A stretch of 45,855 bases of DNA from Mycobacterium sp. (GTDB lineage Bacteria > Actinomycetota > Actinomycetes > Mycobacteriales > Mycobacteriaceae), in NCBI GenBank assembly GCA_003987775.1, contig RXJD01000095.1, positions 1 through 45,855 on the forward strand, read 5' to 3'. A model generated the notes under the pieces. The model made no database searches and was not told the origin of the DNA. It saw only the letters and a list, made by a program, of their open reading frames with translations. Made by a program: the position numbers and the translations under genes. This document shows, in pieces, positions 12,701 through 23,761 of the stretch; the stretch's first letter is position 1, and the number at the start of each line of letters is the position of its first letter.

Positions 12701-15238
12701 GGCGGCGCTGCCGGCGCCGGAGGCGACGGGACAACCGGCGTGGGAGGGTCCGGCGGCAGCGGCGGATCCGCCACAATCTCCAACAACGCATCCACGGCAA
12801 CCGCGACCGGCGCCGATGGCGCCGCCGGGGGTGACGGTGCCACTGGCGGCAACGGCGGGTCCGGTGGATCGGCCACCACCACCGGAAAGGGCAATGTCAC
12901 TCCGGGCAACGGGGGCGCAGGAGGCATCGGAAACACCGGCGGGGGTGGCAACGGAGGTTTCGGCGGCACCGCAGCCGTGAACAGTGCCGCTTCGACGGTC
13001 AGTCCTGTCGGCGGTACTGGTGGTAATGGCGGGGCCGGGGTAGACAACCAGTTCCTGGGGCGGGGCGGCACCGGTGGCGGTGCGAACACCAACAGCAGCG
13101 ACTCGTCGACGACGGCCACGGGCGGCGCGGGCGGGCTTGGCGGTGAGGCCAGCACCGGTACCGGCGGAACAGGTGGCTCCGGTGGTAGCGGCACGCACAG
13201 CGGAGCCGGCACTGCCGTGGGCGGCGTCGCCGGTGTCGGCGGCAAGGGCTCCGCGGGCGGCGGGGCCGGAGGTGGCGGCGGGAGCGCGTTCAACAATGGA
13301 ACCGGTGATGCCATCGGCGGCGCCGGTGCCGACGGCACCAATGGCGGTACCACGGGCAGAGGCGGCGCGGGTGGTGCCGGCGGCTTGGCGCAGGTCGGTA
13401 ATCCCGACTCCTCAGGTATTGCGGTGGGCGGTCAGGGTGGAGCCGGCGCCGATGGCACTGCCGGAGGAAGCGGTGGTTCAGGCGGCCGGGCCATCACCTT
13501 GGGATTGGGAGCGGTTACCCCCGGCACGGGTGGCGCAGGCGGCAACGGGACCACAGGTACCGCGGGCATTGGTGGCACCGGCGGCGATGCGCAAATTTTC
13601 AAGTCCACGTCTACCGCAACCGCCAGGGGAGGTGACGGCGGAGTCGGCGGCAGCACCAGCGCCGGCTCCGGCGGCGCCGGTGGCACGGGCGGCGCCGGCT
13701 TCCACACCGGGGTCGGTGATGCACGCGGCGGCACCGGCGGTGCCGGTGGGACTGGTACGGCCGGCGGTGGCCGCGGTGGGGACGGCGGCAGCGCATCAAA
13801 TACTGGAACGGGCAACGCGTTCGGGGGTGATGGCGCCAACGGCACCTCGTCGGGGGCGATCGGCGGGGCCGGCGGCAACGGCGGCAACGCGTCCGTTTCG
13901 CCCGCCTCATCATCATCCGGTGTCGCTACCGGCGGCAAGGGTGGTGCCGGTGCCGATGGACCTGCTGGCGGGGCCGGCGGCTTCGGTGGGTCGGCGACCA
14001 ACGCCGGCTCAGGCACTGCTGTGTCAGGCGCCGGCGGAAAGGGAGGCGAGGGCTTTGCCGGCGCGGGCGGTGGTGGTGGCGGTAGCGGCACCGCGACCAT
14101 CAACAATCAGACGTCCACGGCGGGTGCCTTCGGAGGCGTCGGCGGAGCCGGCGGCGCCGGCCAAACCGTGGGCGGCAACGGCGGCTTCGGAGGATCAGCC
14201 ACCACTAACGGGCTAGGCAGCGTCAATCCCGGCACCGGCGGGGCGGGCGGCTTTGGTAAGGGCGCCGCCGCGTTCGGCGGAAACGGTGGCCGAGGCGGTG
14301 ACGCATTCATCAGCAACATCGGCTCGTCCGCAAGCGCCAAGGGTGGTACTGGCGGCGCCGGCGGCGCCGGCGCCAACAACGGCACCTTGTTCGGCCAGGG
14401 CGGCGCCGGCGGCTCTGCCCAGATCAACAGCAAGAGCCCGACCACCACGGCCACAGGAGGCACGGGAGGAACCGGTGGCGCTGCGCTCAACGGCGTCGGC
14501 GGGACCGGCGGCACAGGCGGATTCGCAGTGCACTCCGGTGCGGGTGTGGCTGTCGGCGGCAATGGCGCCACCGGTGGGTCAGGGTCGACTTTCGGTGGAA
14601 CGGGCGGCAGCGGAGGTCTCGCAACCAACAGCGGAACCGGCAACGCCATCGGAGGCAACGGCGCGGTTGGAGGATCCAGCGGAGCTTTGGTCGACGGCGG
14701 CACCGGCGGTCGCGGCGGCGATGCGCGTGTCACCATCCCTAGCTCCACAGGCAGCGCCACCGGGGGCGCCGGTGGGGCGGGTGCCGCCGGTATCGGCGCG
14801 GGCGGCGGTACCGGGGGCGCAGGTGGGAACGCGCAGAATGACGGATTGGGGGCCGCGACCGGCGGCAAAGGCGGACAAGGCGGGTTAGGCGGTGACGGCG
14901 CTAACGGTGGGACCGGCGGCGCCGGCGGAACCGGGCGAATCACCCTTGTCACCTCAGCGGCGAACGCGACCGGCGGCGCCGGGGGGAATGGCGCTACCGG
15001 CGGCACGGGCGGAACTGGCGGTAAAGGTGGTTTGGGGTGGACCGACGGAACCGGTTTCGGCATCGGTGGCGGCGGTGGGGTCGGCGGCAACAGCACAAGT
15101 GTGATCGGCGGCAGCGGCGGTGACGGCGGCGACGCCCACGCAGCCACGATCGGCAATGCGGTCGTCGGGTCAGGCGGCAAGGGCGGTTCCGGCTCGTTCA
15201 TCCCAGGCTCCTCGGGCGCCAAGGGCAACATCGTCTGA
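9719..15238 (+). CDS. PE_PGRS family protein (1839 aa)
   Basis: ATG at 9719, eight bases after GGCGGGAG. The PE domain (residues 1-95) is close to that of the preceding gene, again with Pro8-Asp9 in place of Pro-Glu, YxxxE at Tyr87-Glu91 and a GRPLI linker followed by [15 protein letters not shown]. The PGRS domain repeats the same architecture: Ser/Thr patches (ISNxxSTxxA) alternating with SGTG and HSGAG patches, and two copies of the roughly 130-residue VSPVGG/VDN/NTNSS/HSGAG module at about 12178-12575 and 12998-13400. The C-terminal cap contains GTGFGIGG and [12 protein letters not shown] and ends GNIV. This gene and its neighbours look like paralogues made by local duplication. Type VII secretion to the cell surface is expected for the family; the specific role is unknown. 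Confidence 0.95.
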   Translation: MSYVFATPDFLAAAAADVASIGSSLRAANFAAAIPTTEVLAAAGDEISAAIAALFNSHGAGYQALESQAAVFHSHFMQALASAGNSYALAETANVSPLQVLEGQILGAINAPTNLLLGRPLIGNGTDGAPGTGQNGGAGGILWGNGGSGGSGAAGAAGGAGGAAGLIGNGGVGGAGGAGGGTGGAGGTGGWLWGNGGAGGAGGIGGATVNGGVGGVGGNALLFGNGGAGGLGGAGAAGATGTPGDPGTASATGGVGGTGGTGGNAGTGGAGGNGGLVYGTGGAGGSGGAGGAGGTGGLGGAGFNALGAGVDGGDGGNGGAGGTGGNGGTGGAGGRGSTLFGAAGANGNGGIGGAGGNAGAAGDGGIGGAGDALSTQGGTGGNGGNPGAVGVGGNGGGAGGPGGTPGTSGAAGTITGISGNGGAGGRGYDAASDAGAVPGTSGGKGGNGGGGGLYGAGGAGGAGGNATLAGGTGGDGGLGGASGPRGGTGGAGGAGGDGAGTGAGGNGGSGGTGFNNGAGNAVGGAGGAGGDGNRGGNGGSGGNAFSSGAGDAFGGAGAAGGAGPAGGGNGGFGGAGFNSGTGNATGGAGADGTSGGTTGTGGRGGDGGDAVITTATSTATATGGTAGAGANGTTGGSGGNGGSAFTSGTGKVNPAAGGAGGEGSVASGGNGGSGGTASISNAGSTVNATGAAGGAGGDGATFGGGGGTGGTASTAGLGSVTSGTGGKGGNGAAFNGGSGGSGGNANISNSKSTATATAANGGDGGTGTTGGFGGTGGSASTFGTGNVTAGTGGAGGTGTTGGGGIGGFGGSAVINNTASDVSPVGGRGGAGGAGVDNAAFGRGGGGGSAQTNSGNATTVALGGAGGVGGDASTGTGGTGGTGGVGTHSNAGVGAGGDGGAGGKGPTRGGAGGNGGPGLNTGTGNALGGTGAAGTSGGLTGGGGAGGSGGSAQVSIDISPGIATGGKGGAGADGIFGGNGGSGGSANNFGTGAAIGGAAGAGGDGTTGVGGSGGSGGSATISNNASTATATGADGAAGGDGATGGNGGSGGSATTTGKGNVTPGNGGAGGIGNTGGGGNGGFGGTAAVNSAASTVSPVGGTGGNGGAGVDNQFLGRGGTGGGANTNSSDSSTTATGGAGGLGGEASTGTGGTGGSGGSGTHSGAGTAVGGVAGVGGKGSAGGGAGGGGGSAFNNGTGDAIGGAGADGTNGGTTGRGGAGGAGGLAQVGNPDSSGIAVGGQGGAGADGTAGGSGGSGGRAITLGLGAVTPGTGGAGGNGTTGTAGIGGTGGDAQIFKSTSTATARGGDGGVGGSTSAGSGGAGGTGGAGFHTGVGDARGGTGGAGGTGTAGGGRGGDGGSASNTGTGNAFGGDGANGTSSGAIGGAGGNGGNASVSPASSSSGVATGGKGGAGADGPAGGAGGFGGSATNAGSGTAVSGAGGKGGEGFAGAGGGGGGSGTATINNQTSTAGAFGGVGGAGGAGQTVGGNGGFGGSATTNGLGSVNPGTGGAGGFGKGAAAFGGNGGRGGDAFISNIGSSASAKGGTGGAGGAGANNGTLFGQGGAGGSAQINSKSPTTTATGGTGGTGGAALNGVGGTGGTGGFAVHSGAGVAVGGNGATGGSGSTFGGTGGSGGLATNSGTGNAIGGNGAVGGSSGALVDGGTGGRGGDARVTIPSSTGSATGGAGGAGAAGIGAGGGTGGAGGNAQNDGLGAATGGKGGQGGLGGDGANGGTGGAGGTGRITLVTSAANATGGAGGNGATGGTGGTGGKGGLGWTDGTGFGIGGGGGVGGNSTSVIGGSGGDGGDAHAATIGNAVVGSGGKGGSGSFIPGSSGAKGNIV

Positions 15239-16130
15239 GGCGTCACTGAGAGGTTCTGACCGGACGGGTCCACAACGGCCCGTGGCTCCCCAGCTGCCCG
15301 AGCCGATGGCCGACGACACGACCGTCAAACACCTCGGTTGAGTTAGCCGCCGTGCCCGTTAACCCAGGGTTGTCATTCCACAACACGAACTCCGGCGGAA
15401 TGTTTCTCCGCGGCTGCGGGTTAAATGACGACGACGGCTCGGTTCTGTTCTCGTGGAAAGCGCAGGGTGAACGGTAATAAATGGTGGGCCGAACAGCCCA
15501 GCGGGCCGATTTGGAGAGTGCTATGAGTACGATTTGTGAATTTTGTGCGCCCCCTGACTCGAGACGTCATAAAATGACTCACTTCGTCGCGGGATACGAA
15601 TCCACATCGATCCTGGTTGTGGTTGACGCTGTTGCGTCACGGTCGTTGAGATGACGGAAAATTTTCACGGCGGTAGCGACCGACGGGATCCCGGCACCAC
15701 GATCGGCAGCACCGCGAGGTCACCCAAAGGTAGCGGTCGACACCTCGTCAGCCATCACATTTGTGGCTGTTGCACAGTAGATCTCGCCATCCAGCGAATC
15801 GTCAAGTCTGCCGTTGCACTGCGACAAGCAGACCCGTCCGGCAGGCGGTCAAGAACCTCAAGACTGAAATCTAAGCAATGAAATTGATGCGTTGCGCAGT
15901 TGCCAGTCGTGCGAATCCCACAAGGTTTTTTCCACGCCAAAGAACCGACGCCATCCGAGTTCAGCGACCGTTTTACTCATCCCGACAACCTAGGCGTAAT
16001 GAATTCATCTCAGATCGAGAGCCGATACGGATCAGGAAGCTTGAATTAGCCTTTCCACCTCAACAAATCCGTCATACACTCCTTTCACCGTTGAGGCGCT
16101 GTGGCCGACCCGGGTGCATTGGAGGTAGCG
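15239..16130. other. Intergenic spacer with a cinA remnant upstream of the fourth PE_PGRS gene
   Basis: Of these 892 bases, 15250-15341 is a decayed copy of part of cinA (separate entry). The remainder, about 15345-16120, is lower in GC and has no gene I can support. An open frame of 76 codons at 15651-15881 lacks a ribosome binding site and recognisable content. A GGAGG at 16121-16125 serves the PE_PGRS start at 16131. Confidence 0.55.
15250..15341 (+). pseudogene. Remnant of a cinA 5' region
   Basis: Bases 15250-15272 are identical over 23 bases to cinA 20125-20147 (coding EVLTGRV). The match resumes after a small deletion as NGPWL (AACGGCCCGTGGCT here, AACGGCCCCTGGCT in cinA). A second block at 15306-15326 matches cinA 20311-20331 with two differences (ADDTTV here, ADDMTV in cinA). 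The two blocks are in different frames and about 130 bases of the intervening cinA sequence are missing, so this cannot encode a working domain. It begins only 12 bases after the stop of the third PE_PGRS gene. The simplest reading is that a duplication once placed a PE_PGRS 3' end next to cinA and the extra cinA copy has since decayed. Confidence 0.75.
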
Positions 16131-19100
16131 ATGTCCTATGTGCTGGCAATTCCGGAGATGCTGTCGGCGGCCGCAGCGGAAGTAGCGGGCATCGGTTCGT
16201 CGCTGAGCGCGGCCCAGATATTAGCTGCGGGTCCGACCACCGGGGTGCTGGCCGCTGCGGGCGATGAGGTGTCGGCGGGGATCGCGGCTCTGTTTTCTGA
16301 CCACGCCCGCCAGTATCAGGCGGTCAGTGCGCGAGCGGCGGCTTTCGAGGCGCAGTTCATCCAGGCATTAAACGCCGCCGGGGGCTCCTATGCCCTGGCC
16401 GACGCGGCGGCCGCCACGCCGTTGCAGACCCTGCAAGAAGCCGTGCTGGGCGTCATCAACGCGCCGACCAACGCATTATTGGGGCGTCCACTGATCGGGA
16501 ACGGCACAGATGGCGCCCCGGGGACCGGGGCTGCCGGTGGGGCGGGCGGGATCCTGTGGGGTAACGGCGGCAACGGCGGATCGGGCGCACCGGGGCTGGC
16601 GGGTGGGGCCGGTGGCGCGGCGGGCCTGCTCGGCGCTGGCGGTGCTGGCGGCGTCGGCGGGGCCGGTGGCGGCAACGGTGGGGCCGGGGGCGCGGGCGGG
16701 TGGTTGTGGGGCAATGGCGGCCCTGGCGGTGCCGGCGGAGTGGGCGGTGTCACCGTCAACGGCGGCACCGGCGGACTCGGGGGCAGCGCGCTGCTGTTCG
16801 GCAATGGTGGGGCTGGCGGAGTCGGCGGGGCCGGCGCTGCGGGGGCCGTGGGCGGCCCCGGCACCCCGGGCACCCCAGCGGTTCCGAACGGCACCAACGG
16901 CATCGCCGGCGGCAACGGGGGTAATGCCGGTACCGGCGGGGCCGGCGGCAACGCCGGGCTGTTATTCGGCGCCGGCGGCGCCGGCGGCGCCGGTGGGGTG
17001 GGCGGGGCGGGTGGCGCCGGCGGGTCCGGCGGCGACGGCTGGAACGCCACAACTCTGGGTGCCAACGGCGGCGACGGCGGTGACAGCGGCAACGGCGGCA
17101 GCGGCGGTTCCGGTGGGATGGGCGGTGCCGCCGGCAAAGGATCGTTGTTCGGCGCTGCGGGCGCCAACGGTGCCGGCGGTGCCGGCGGGGCCGGCGGCGA
17201 TACCGGGGCGCCCGGTGACGGCGGATCTGGGGGTGAGGGCGCGAACGCGGCCACTGCAGGTGGCAGAGGCGGCAACGGAGGCAACCCCGGCCTGGTGGGC
17301 GGCGGCGGCACCGGAGGGACGCCCGGCGGTCCCGGCGCCATGGCCGGCGCGACCGGTGCGGGCGGAGCCGTCATCGCCGGTGGCGACGGTGGCGCGGGTG
17401 GCGCCGGCTACAGCGAAACCGTCAGCGGCAATGGCGGTCAAGGTGGAGCCGGCGGTGCCGGCGGCACCCACGGCAAAGGCGGCAACGGCGGGGCCGGCGG
17501 CAATGCCGCCGGTACCGGTTTCGGCGGTGACGGCGGGGATGGCGGGGCCGCCGGTTCGATGGCAACGGCAGCTACCGGCGGTAACGGCGGGGCCGGCGGC
17601 AACGGAGCTGACACCGGCAGGGGCGGCGACGGCGGTGACGGCGGCAACGCTGTCCAGAACGCAACCGGGACTGCCACCGGCGGCCAGGGCGGCGCCGGCG
17701 GCGACAGCGGCGTCAACGCCGGTCCCGGTAGTCGCGGCGGAACCGGCGGCAACGGCGGTTTGGCACAGATCACCAACACCGCCTCCATCGACACGGCTAC
17801 CGGAGGGGCCGGCGGGGCCGGCGGTAACGGCGCCACCGACGGCGGAAACGGCGGAATCGGCGGGTCTGCATTGACCGTTGGAATCGGCAACGTCGCACCC
17901 GGCGTAGGCGGCGACGGCGGCAGTGGCGGTACCGGCAGCGGCGGCAACGGGGGCAGCGGCGGTGCCGCGAACATTTCCAATGTCGCGTCAACCGCCATAG
18001 CCAAGGGCGGCGCCGGCGGCAACGGGGGCTCCGGCAACAACAACGCCTCGGGCTTAGGCCGGGGCGGGATCGGGGGGAGCGCGTTTTCCAACAGCAATAG
18101 CGCTGCCGCCGTCGGTGGGACCGGCGGCGCCGGCGGTGCCGCCACCACCGGCATCGGCGGCAGTGGCGGTGGCGGCGGTCTAGCGACCCACTTCGGGGCG
18201 GGCAACGCCCACGGCGGGGCCGCCGGCACCGGCGGAACGGGTCCCGGTGGGGGCGGGGCCGGCGGCAATGGCGGTGTTGCCACCAACACCGGCACCGGCA
18301 ACGCCATCGGCGCGGACGGCGCCAACGGCACCGCCGGAGGCCCCGCCGGCATCGGCGGCAGCGGCGGAGTCGGCGGCGGCGCACAGATCAACAACCCCGC
18401 ATCCTTGGCCACGGCTACCGGCGGCACCGGCGGTAACGGCGGTAGCGGCACCACGGGTGGCAACGGCGGCTCCGCCGGAGGGGCATTTACCAACGGCCTC
18501 GGAAGCGTTAACCCCGGCAATGGCGGGGCCGGCGGTACCGGTACCACCGGAAGCGGCGGAAGCGGCGGCAGCGGCGGTAGTGCGCAGATCAGCAACGCTG
18601 TGTCTGCGGCCACGGCTACCGGCGGCAACGGCGGTAACGGGGCAGACGGCGCCACCAGCGGCGGAACCGGCGGCGGCGGCGGATCGGCATTTAACGCTGG
18701 GCTCGGAATCACTAACTCCGGCGCCGGCGGGGCCGGCGGCACCGGTACCACCGGAAACGGCGGAAACGGCGGAAACGGCGGCACCGCCCAGATCAGCAAC
18801 GCTGCCTCCACGGTCACGGTTACTGGTGGCACCGCGGGCGCCGGCGGAAGCGGCGTCACCAAAGGCGGAACCGGCGGCACCGGCGGATCGGCATTTACCA
18901 CTGGGCTCGGAAACGTCAACTCCGGCGCCGGCGGCGCCGGCGGCACCGGCACCGCCGGCAGCGGCGGAAACGGCGGAAACGGCGGAACCGCCCAGATCAG
19001 CAACACGACCTCCACGGCCACGGTAACCAGCGGCAACGGCGGTGACGGAGGTGACGGCGCCACCAGCGGCGGAAACGGCGGCGGCGGCGGATCGGCATTT

Positions 19101-19919
19101 GCCTCTGGGCTCGGAATCACTAACTCCGGCGCCGGCGGGGCCGGCGGCACCGGTACCACCGGAGACGGCGGAAACGGGGGAACCGGCGGATCAGCATTTG
19201 CCTCTGGGCTCGGAAACGCTAACTCCGGCGCCGGCGGGGCCGGCGGCACCGGTACCACCGGCAGCGGCGGCAACGGCGGCGCCGGCGGCACCGCGACGAT
19301 CAGCAACGCTACTTCCACGGCCACGGCTACCAGCGGCAACGGCGGTGACGGCGGAAGCGGCGCCATCGCCGGCGGGACCGGCGGCAACGGCGGCAGTGCA
19401 ACAATCAGCAACCCTGTCTCCAAAGCCATGGCGATCGGCGGCAGCGGAGGTGACGGCGGAACCGGCGCCACCACTGGTGGAAACGGCGGAATCGGCGGAG
19501 CGGCAACTACCTTCGGGCTCGGAAACGTCACCTCCGGCGCCGGCGGGGCAGGCGGCATCGGTACCGCCGGCGGAATCGGCGGCAACGGCGGCAACGGCGG
19601 CACCGCGACGATCAGCAACGGTAGCTCCGCGGCCACGGCTACTGGCGGTGACGGCGGTGACGGCGGTGACGGCACCACAGGCGGGACCGGCGGGGTCGGC
19701 GGTTTTGGGACCACCACCGGAAGTGGGTTCGGCACCGGTGGTGCTGGCGGCGACGGCGGAGACAGCTCGGGCAACGGGATTAGCGGCGGCAACGGCGGTA
19801 ACGGCGGCAATGCCAGCGCGGGCGGCGGCACTGCGATACCAGGTTTCGGCGGTATCGGCGGCGCCGGCGGCGCCGGTGCTGCCGGCGGAATCACGGGCCT
19901 GAGCGGCATCGTCGTATGA
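16131..19919 (+). CDS. PE_PGRS family protein (1262 aa)
   Basis: The start is ATG 16131 ([11 protein letters not shown]), five bases after GGAGG (16121-16125); the frame is open ten codons further upstream but the family always begins at this MSYV/MSFV. Pro8-Glu9 is intact here, unlike in the two preceding paralogues. YxxxD lies at Tyr87-Asp91 and the GRPLI linker follows. The PGRS part contains one recognisable copy of the shared module (around 18045-18395) and then a run of closely similar units of about 65-70 residues (AQISNAxSTATxTGGxGG, SAFxx[16 protein letters not shown]) between roughly 18480 and 19640, which look recently amplified. The C-terminal cap ends in GLSGIVV. It is the last PE_PGRS gene before cinA. 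Confidence 0.95.
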   Translation: MSYVLAIPEMLSAAAAEVAGIGSSLSAAQILAAGPTTGVLAAAGDEVSAGIAALFSDHARQYQAVSARAAAFEAQFIQALNAAGGSYALADAAAATPLQTLQEAVLGVINAPTNALLGRPLIGNGTDGAPGTGAAGGAGGILWGNGGNGGSGAPGLAGGAGGAAGLLGAGGAGGVGGAGGGNGGAGGAGGWLWGNGGPGGAGGVGGVTVNGGTGGLGGSALLFGNGGAGGVGGAGAAGAVGGPGTPGTPAVPNGTNGIAGGNGGNAGTGGAGGNAGLLFGAGGAGGAGGVGGAGGAGGSGGDGWNATTLGANGGDGGDSGNGGSGGSGGMGGAAGKGSLFGAAGANGAGGAGGAGGDTGAPGDGGSGGEGANAATAGGRGGNGGNPGLVGGGGTGGTPGGPGAMAGATGAGGAVIAGGDGGAGGAGYSETVSGNGGQGGAGGAGGTHGKGGNGGAGGNAAGTGFGGDGGDGGAAGSMATAATGGNGGAGGNGADTGRGGDGGDGGNAVQNATGTATGGQGGAGGDSGVNAGPGSRGGTGGNGGLAQITNTASIDTATGGAGGAGGNGATDGGNGGIGGSALTVGIGNVAPGVGGDGGSGGTGSGGNGGSGGAANISNVASTAIAKGGAGGNGGSGNNNASGLGRGGIGGSAFSNSNSAAAVGGTGGAGGAATTGIGGSGGGGGLATHFGAGNAHGGAAGTGGTGPGGGGAGGNGGVATNTGTGNAIGADGANGTAGGPAGIGGSGGVGGGAQINNPASLATATGGTGGNGGSGTTGGNGGSAGGAFTNGLGSVNPGNGGAGGTGTTGSGGSGGSGGSAQISNAVSAATATGGNGGNGADGATSGGTGGGGGSAFNAGLGITNSGAGGAGGTGTTGNGGNGGNGGTAQISNAASTVTVTGGTAGAGGSGVTKGGTGGTGGSAFTTGLGNVNSGAGGAGGTGTAGSGGNGGNGGTAQISNTTSTATVTSGNGGDGGDGATSGGNGGGGGSAFASGLGITNSGAGGAGGTGTTGDGGNGGTGGSAFASGLGNANSGAGGAGGTGTTGSGGNGGAGGTATISNATSTATATSGNGGDGGSGAIAGGTGGNGGSATISNPVSKAMAIGGSGGDGGTGATTGGNGGIGGAATTFGLGNVTSGAGGAGGIGTAGGIGGNGGNGGTATISNGSSAATATGGDGGDGGDGTTGGTGGVGGFGTTTGSGFGTGGAGGDGGDSSGNGISGGNGGNGGNASAGGGTAIPGFGGIGGAGGAGAAGGITGLSGIVV

Positions 19920-20050
19920 CAATGCTGACCAAGACAGGAGCCGGCCTGGGCGCAGCAGCGGTCGGATCGACGCCGCGATGAGGTGGTGCTGACGCGGCAG
20001 AAACAACGCCGTCGGACACCTCCATCAGGTGCGCTACGGCGATGTGCTGG

Positions 20051-20081
20051 GTGACATAAGGACCACCCGGGTGCGTAGGCT
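20051..20081 (+). promoter_or_regulatory. Possible cinA promoter giving a leaderless transcript
   Basis: TAGGCT at 20076-20081 fits the mycobacterial TANNNT -10 pattern and lies seven bases before the GTG start at 20089. GTGACA at 20051-20056 is a candidate -35 with a 19-base spacer. There is no ribosome binding site in front of the GTG, which is what a leaderless message would look like. The -35 match is weak. Confidence 0.35.
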
Positions 20082-20088
20082 CGGCACG

Positions 20089-21372
20089 GTGAGCGCACGC
20101 GCAGGAATCGTGGTCACCGGCACCGAGGTTCTGACCGGACGGGTCCAGGACCGCAACGGCCCCTGGCTGGCCGACCGGCTGCTGGAATTGGGCGTCGAGC
20201 TCGCCCACATCACCATCTGCGGGGACCGGCCCGCCGACATCGAGGCGCAGCTGCGTTTCCTGGCCGACCAGGGCGTGGACCTGATCATCACCAGCGGCGG
20301 ACTGGGACCCACGGCCGACGACATGACCGTCGAGGTGGTGTCCCGCTTCTGCGGCCGCGAGCTCAAACTCGACGAGGCGCTGGAGAACCGGATCGCCGAG
20401 ATCCTCAAGTCTCTGATGGCGCGCAATCCCGCGTTCGCCGCGCTGATGGAACCGGGGAAGTTCGAGTCGGTACGGGCTGCCAACCGCAAGCAGGCGATGG
20501 TTCCGGTCGGCTCGCAGATCCTCGACCCGGTGGGCACGGCGCCCGGCGTGGTGGTGCCGGGCAAGCCGACCGTGCTGGTGTTGCCGGGCCCACCACGCGA
20601 GCTGCAACCTATGTGGCACAAGGCAATTGAGACCGAAGGCGTGCAGGAAGCCCTGGCCGGGCGCACCGTCTACCGCCAGGACATGGTGCGGATGTTCGGG
20701 CTGCCGGAGTCGGGGCTGGCCGAGACGTTGCGCGAAGCCGAAACCGCCATCGCCGGATTCGGCGCGCTGGAGATCACCACCTGCCTGCGGCGCGGCGAGC
20801 TGGAGATCGTGACGCGCTACGAGCCGGACGCCGCCGACACCTACGAGCAACTGACCAAGTTGCTACGCGACCGGCACGCCGACCAGGTGTTCTCCGAGGA
20901 CGGTTCCCAGGTCGACGACCTGGTCGCCCGACTGCTCAAGGGCCGCACCATCGCCACCGCGGAATCCTGCACCGCCGGCCTGCTGGCGGCACGGCTGACT
21001 GACCGCCCCGGATCCTCGGAATACGTGGCCGGCGGGGTGGTGTCGTACTCCAACGAGGCGAAGGTGGAGCTGCTCGGCGTCGACGCAGCACTCATCCAGC
21101 AATACGGCGCGGTTTCCGAGCCGGTCGCCGAGGCGATGGCCGCGGGCGCGCTGAAACGGTTCGACGCCGACACCGCGGTCGCCATCACCGGAATCGCCGG
21201 CCCCGGCGGTGGAACCGACGAAAAGCCGGTCGGTACAGTGTGTTTCACAGTCGCACTCGCAGACGGTCCGAAACTCACCCGCACCCTGCGGCTGCCCGGC
21301 AACCGCTCCGACGTCCGGGAACGCTCGACCACGGTGGCCATGCACCTGCTGCTGAAGCTGCTCAGCTCTTAG
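20089..21372 (+). CDS. cinA: CinA-like competence/damage-inducible protein (nicotinamide-nucleotide amidase family)
   Basis: The 427-residue product agrees with the roughly 430 residues of mycobacterial CinA when started at GTG 20089 ([19 protein letters not shown]); further upstream in-frame sequence is not conserved in the family as I know it. The N-terminal half is the MoaB/MogA-like COG1058 domain ([35 protein letters not shown]). The C-terminal half is the CinA amidase domain ([45 protein letters not shown]). Family members deamidate nicotinamide mononucleotide or hydrolyse ADP-ribose in pyridine nucleotide salvage, and mycobacterial CinA has been linked to drug tolerance. The 3' end overlaps the convergent transporter gene by 11 bases. 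A broken copy of its 5' region lies at 15250-15341. Confidence 0.95.
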   Translation: MSARAGIVVTGTEVLTGRVQDRNGPWLADRLLELGVELAHITICGDRPADIEAQLRFLADQGVDLIITSGGLGPTADDMTVEVVSRFCGRELKLDEALENRIAEILKSLMARNPAFAALMEPGKFESVRAANRKQAMVPVGSQILDPVGTAPGVVVPGKPTVLVLPGPPRELQPMWHKAIETEGVQEALAGRTVYRQDMVRMFGLPESGLAETLREAETAIAGFGALEITTCLRRGELEIVTRYEPDAADTYEQLTKLLRDRHADQVFSEDGSQVDDLVARLLKGRTIATAESCTAGLLAARLTDRPGSSEYVAGGVVSYSNEAKVELLGVDAALIQQYGAVSEPVAEAMAAGALKRFDADTAVAITGIAGPGGGTDEKPVGTVCFTVALADGPKLTRTLRLPGNRSDVRERSTTVAMHLLLKLLSS

Positions 21373-22621
21373 CCGGCAGAAACGCGCTCTCCGCGGACCC
21401 GAACCGAATTCCGGTGGCGTCCTTGCCGATCAGCGTCAACAACGCCACCATCACCAGCACCGGCACGATCGTTGCGGCCAACGCGAATGGATAACCGTGC
21501 GTCTCGGCCAGATGCTCCTGGATCGGCAAGTTGAATGCTGCCAGCAGGTTGCCGAGCTGATACGTCACCCCGGGGTACAAGCCTCGGATCGCATCCGGTG
21601 AGAGCTCGGTCAGGTGCGCCGGGATGCAACCCCAGGCGCCCTGCACAAAGAACTGCATCAGAAACGACCCCAGGCACAACATCGCTGCGGTCCGGGAATA
21701 CGCGAAGACCGGCACGATCGGCAGCGCAAGGACGGCACAAAAAGCGATGGTGTAGCGGCGGCCGAACCGCTGGGAAAGAGTCCCGAAAATCAAGCCGCCG
21801 ATGATCGCACCGACGTTGTAGACCACGACAATCCAGCGGGCAGTCGCACTCGACAGCGCCGCGCCGTGATCGGTGGTCGCCTTCAGGAAGGTGGGATAGA
21901 CGTCCTGGGTGCCGTGACTCATCCAGTTGAATGCGGTCATCAGCAAGACCAGGTAGAAGAACCGGCGGATGACCTTAGCCTCGCGCAACACGTCGCGCAC
22001 CCTTGTCTTGGTCAGCCGCATCTGGTCCTGTGCGGCCTCCCAGACCTCAGATTCCTCCACTCGGTAGCGGATGATCAGGCTGATCAACGCCGGGATGATG
22101 CTCAGCGCGAACAGCCAGCGCCAGGACAGACCCAACCCGTTCATCACCACCAGCGAGGCCACACTGGCCAGCAGGTACCCGAACGAGTAACCCTCCTGCA
22201 GCAGACCGGAGAAGAAGCCGCGCCGCTCGGTGGGAACCTTCTCCATGGCCAGCGCCGCGCCCAGACCCCACTCGCCGCCCATGCCGATGCCGTAGAGCAG
22301 CCTCAGGATCACCAGCACCGTGAAGTTCGGCGCGAACGCGCACAGGAACCCCACCACCGAGTAGAACAACACGTCGACCAGCAGCGGAAGCCGGCGGCCG
22401 ACCCGGTCGGCCCATAGCCCGAACAGCAGCGCGCCGACCGGTCGCATGGCCAGCGTGGCCGTCGTGACGAACGCGACTTCGGTCTTGCTGCGATGGAATG
22501 TCTCGGCGATGTCTGCATAGACCAGCACGACGATGAAGAAGTCGAAAGCGTCCATCGTCCAGCCCAGGAAGGCTGCCATGAAGGAGTTGCGCTGGTCGCT
22601 GGTCAACCGCTGTCTGGTCAC
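21362..22621 (-). CDS. nanT: MFS transporter, sialate/carboxylate:H+ symporter type (NanT-like)
   Basis: GTG at 22621-22619 gives 419 residues, close to the 422 of M. tuberculosis NanT (Rv1902c), which also sits convergent to cinA. The protein begins [30 protein letters not shown], typical of the sialate:H+ symporter family. It has about twelve hydrophobic segments, the MFS loop 2-3 signature ([12 protein letters not shown]) and [20 protein letters not shown], another family mark. The frame stays open 66 codons upstream, but that part is antisense to the next gene and not transporter-like. Sialic acid as substrate is only an annotation tradition; short monocarboxylates are equally likely. It shares a 67-base divergent promoter region with the amidohydrolase gene. 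Confidence 0.9.
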   Translation of the reverse strand: MTRQRLTSDQRNSFMAAFLGWTMDAFDFFIVVLVYADIAETFHRSKTEVAFVTTATLAMRPVGALLFGLWADRVGRRLPLLVDVLFYSVVGFLCAFAPNFTVLVILRLLYGIGMGGEWGLGAALAMEKVPTERRGFFSGLLQEGYSFGYLLASVASLVVMNGLGLSWRWLFALSIIPALISLIIRYRVEESEVWEAAQDQMRLTKTRVRDVLREAKVIRRFFYLVLLMTAFNWMSHGTQDVYPTFLKATTDHGAALSSATARWIVVVYNVGAIIGGLIFGTLSQRFGRRYTIAFCAVLALPIVPVFAYSRTAAMLCLGSFLMQFFVQGAWGCIPAHLTELSPDAIRGLYPGVTYQLGNLLAAFNLPIQEHLAETHGYPFALAATIVPVLVMVALLTLIGKDATGIRFGSAESAFLPAKS

Positions 22622-22688
22622 GAGAGCATCGTGGCCTACGTGTCCCGATACCGCGAGTCTGGCGCGCGAGCGAGTATGTTCCGGATAC
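22622..22688. promoter_or_regulatory. Divergent promoter region of nanT and the amidohydrolase gene
   Basis: Only 67 bases separate the two divergent starts. TATGTT at 22675-22680 fits TANNNT and lies eight bases before the amidohydrolase ATG at 22689, with no ribosome binding site between, so a leaderless transcript is plausible. No clear -35 element or operator could be named. Confidence 0.35.
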
Positions 22689-23756
22689 ATGCGGATCATC
22701 GATGCCGACGGACATGTCGCGGAGAACGCGTCGCTCGCCTTCGAAGCGCTGAAGCGCTGGCCGGATCGCGTGCAGTTGAGCAACGATCGGCGGCCGCGGC
22801 TGACGATCGAGGGCCGCAACTATCCCGAGGACACCGGCCCGGGCGCGGGCTGTCCGCCCGAGCACGGCATTACCAAGGCGCCCGACATCAATTGCTCGAC
22901 CGCAGAGGGGGTGCTCGCCGACGCCGACCGTGACCATCTGGACACGATGGTGCTCTATCCCAGTCTCGGGCTGTGCGTGCCCAGCCTGGAGGATCCCGTA
23001 TTCGCGGCCGGCTTCGCGCGCCTCTACAACCAGTGGATCGCCGATTTCTGCGAGCCCACGCACGGCAGGCTGCGCGGGGTGGCCGTCGCGCCGATCGAAC
23101 ACGGTGAGGTGGCGATCGACGTCATGACCGAGGCCAAGGAGCTGGGCCTGGTCGCAACCCTTGTTCCGCCCGCGCTGAAGACCCGCAATCTCGATCACCC
23201 GGATCTCGATCCCTTCTACGCCGCTGCCGTGAAACTCAACATGCCGCTGGGCATTCACGGCGCGCCCGGCATCCATCTACCGAAGATCGGCGTCGACCGC
23301 TTCACCAACTACATCCAGGTGCACTGCGTCAGCTTTCCGTTCGATCAGATGACCGCCATGACGGCGCTGGTGTCCGGCGGTGTCTTTGAACGCCATCCCG
23401 ACCTGAGGGTCGCATTTCTGGAGTCGGGGGCCGGATGGGTACCGTTCTTTGTCGACCGGCTGCACGAGCACTACGAGAAGCGCGGTGACTGGATCGAGGG
23501 CGGCTGGCGCCGTGATCCGCATGAATACCTGCGTGCGGGCAACATCTGGGTGACGTGTGAACCGGAGGAGCCGATTCTGCCCGGTGTGATCGACGTGCTG
23601 GGCGACGACTTCATCATGTTCGCCAGCGACTACCCGCACTGGGACGGGGAATGGCCGGAGAGCACCAAGCATCTGCGCAACCGGCCTGATATCAGCGAGC
23701 AGTCACGCGAAAAGATCGGCGGACTCAACGCCCAACGCTTCTATGGGCTGAATTAA
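22689..23756 (+). CDS. Amidohydrolase 2 family metal-dependent hydrolase
   Basis: ATG 22689 gives 355 residues, the usual length for the amidohydrolase-related (ACMSD/LigW-like) TIM-barrel family. Visible landmarks are the N-terminal metal-binding strand (IDADGHV, residues 4-10), a central His (LGIHGAPG), the conserved C-terminal-half stretches [15 protein letters not shown] and [15 protein letters not shown] with the catalytic-type Asp, and a short family-typical end (NAQRFYGLN). Such enzymes are decarboxylases or C-N/C-O hydrolases of aromatic and heterocyclic acids; the substrate cannot be told. In M. tuberculosis nanT is followed directly by Rv1903, so this gene appears to be an addition or a loss difference at this site. 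Its stop is followed at once by a tandem 19-bp repeat. Confidence 0.85.
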   Translation: MRIIDADGHVAENASLAFEALKRWPDRVQLSNDRRPRLTIEGRNYPEDTGPGAGCPPEHGITKAPDINCSTAEGVLADADRDHLDTMVLYPSLGLCVPSLEDPVFAAGFARLYNQWIADFCEPTHGRLRGVAVAPIEHGEVAIDVMTEAKELGLVATLVPPALKTRNLDHPDLDPFYAAAVKLNMPLGIHGAPGIHLPKIGVDRFTNYIQVHCVSFPFDQMTAMTALVSGGVFERHPDLRVAFLESGAGWVPFFVDRLHEHYEKRGDWIEGGWRRDPHEYLRAGNIWVTCEPEEPILPGVIDVLGDDFIMFASDYPHWDGEWPESTKHLRNRPDISEQSREKIGGLNAQRFYGLN

Positions 23757-23761
23757 ACATC

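Noticed and set aside
15651-15881. A 76-codon frame in the spacer before the fourth PE_PGRS gene
   Set aside because: No ribosome binding site, low third-position GC and no recognisable content.
22047-23276. A 409-codon minus-strand frame over the nanT and amidohydrolase genes
   Set aside because: Overlaps two well-supported genes and shows no recognisable domain.
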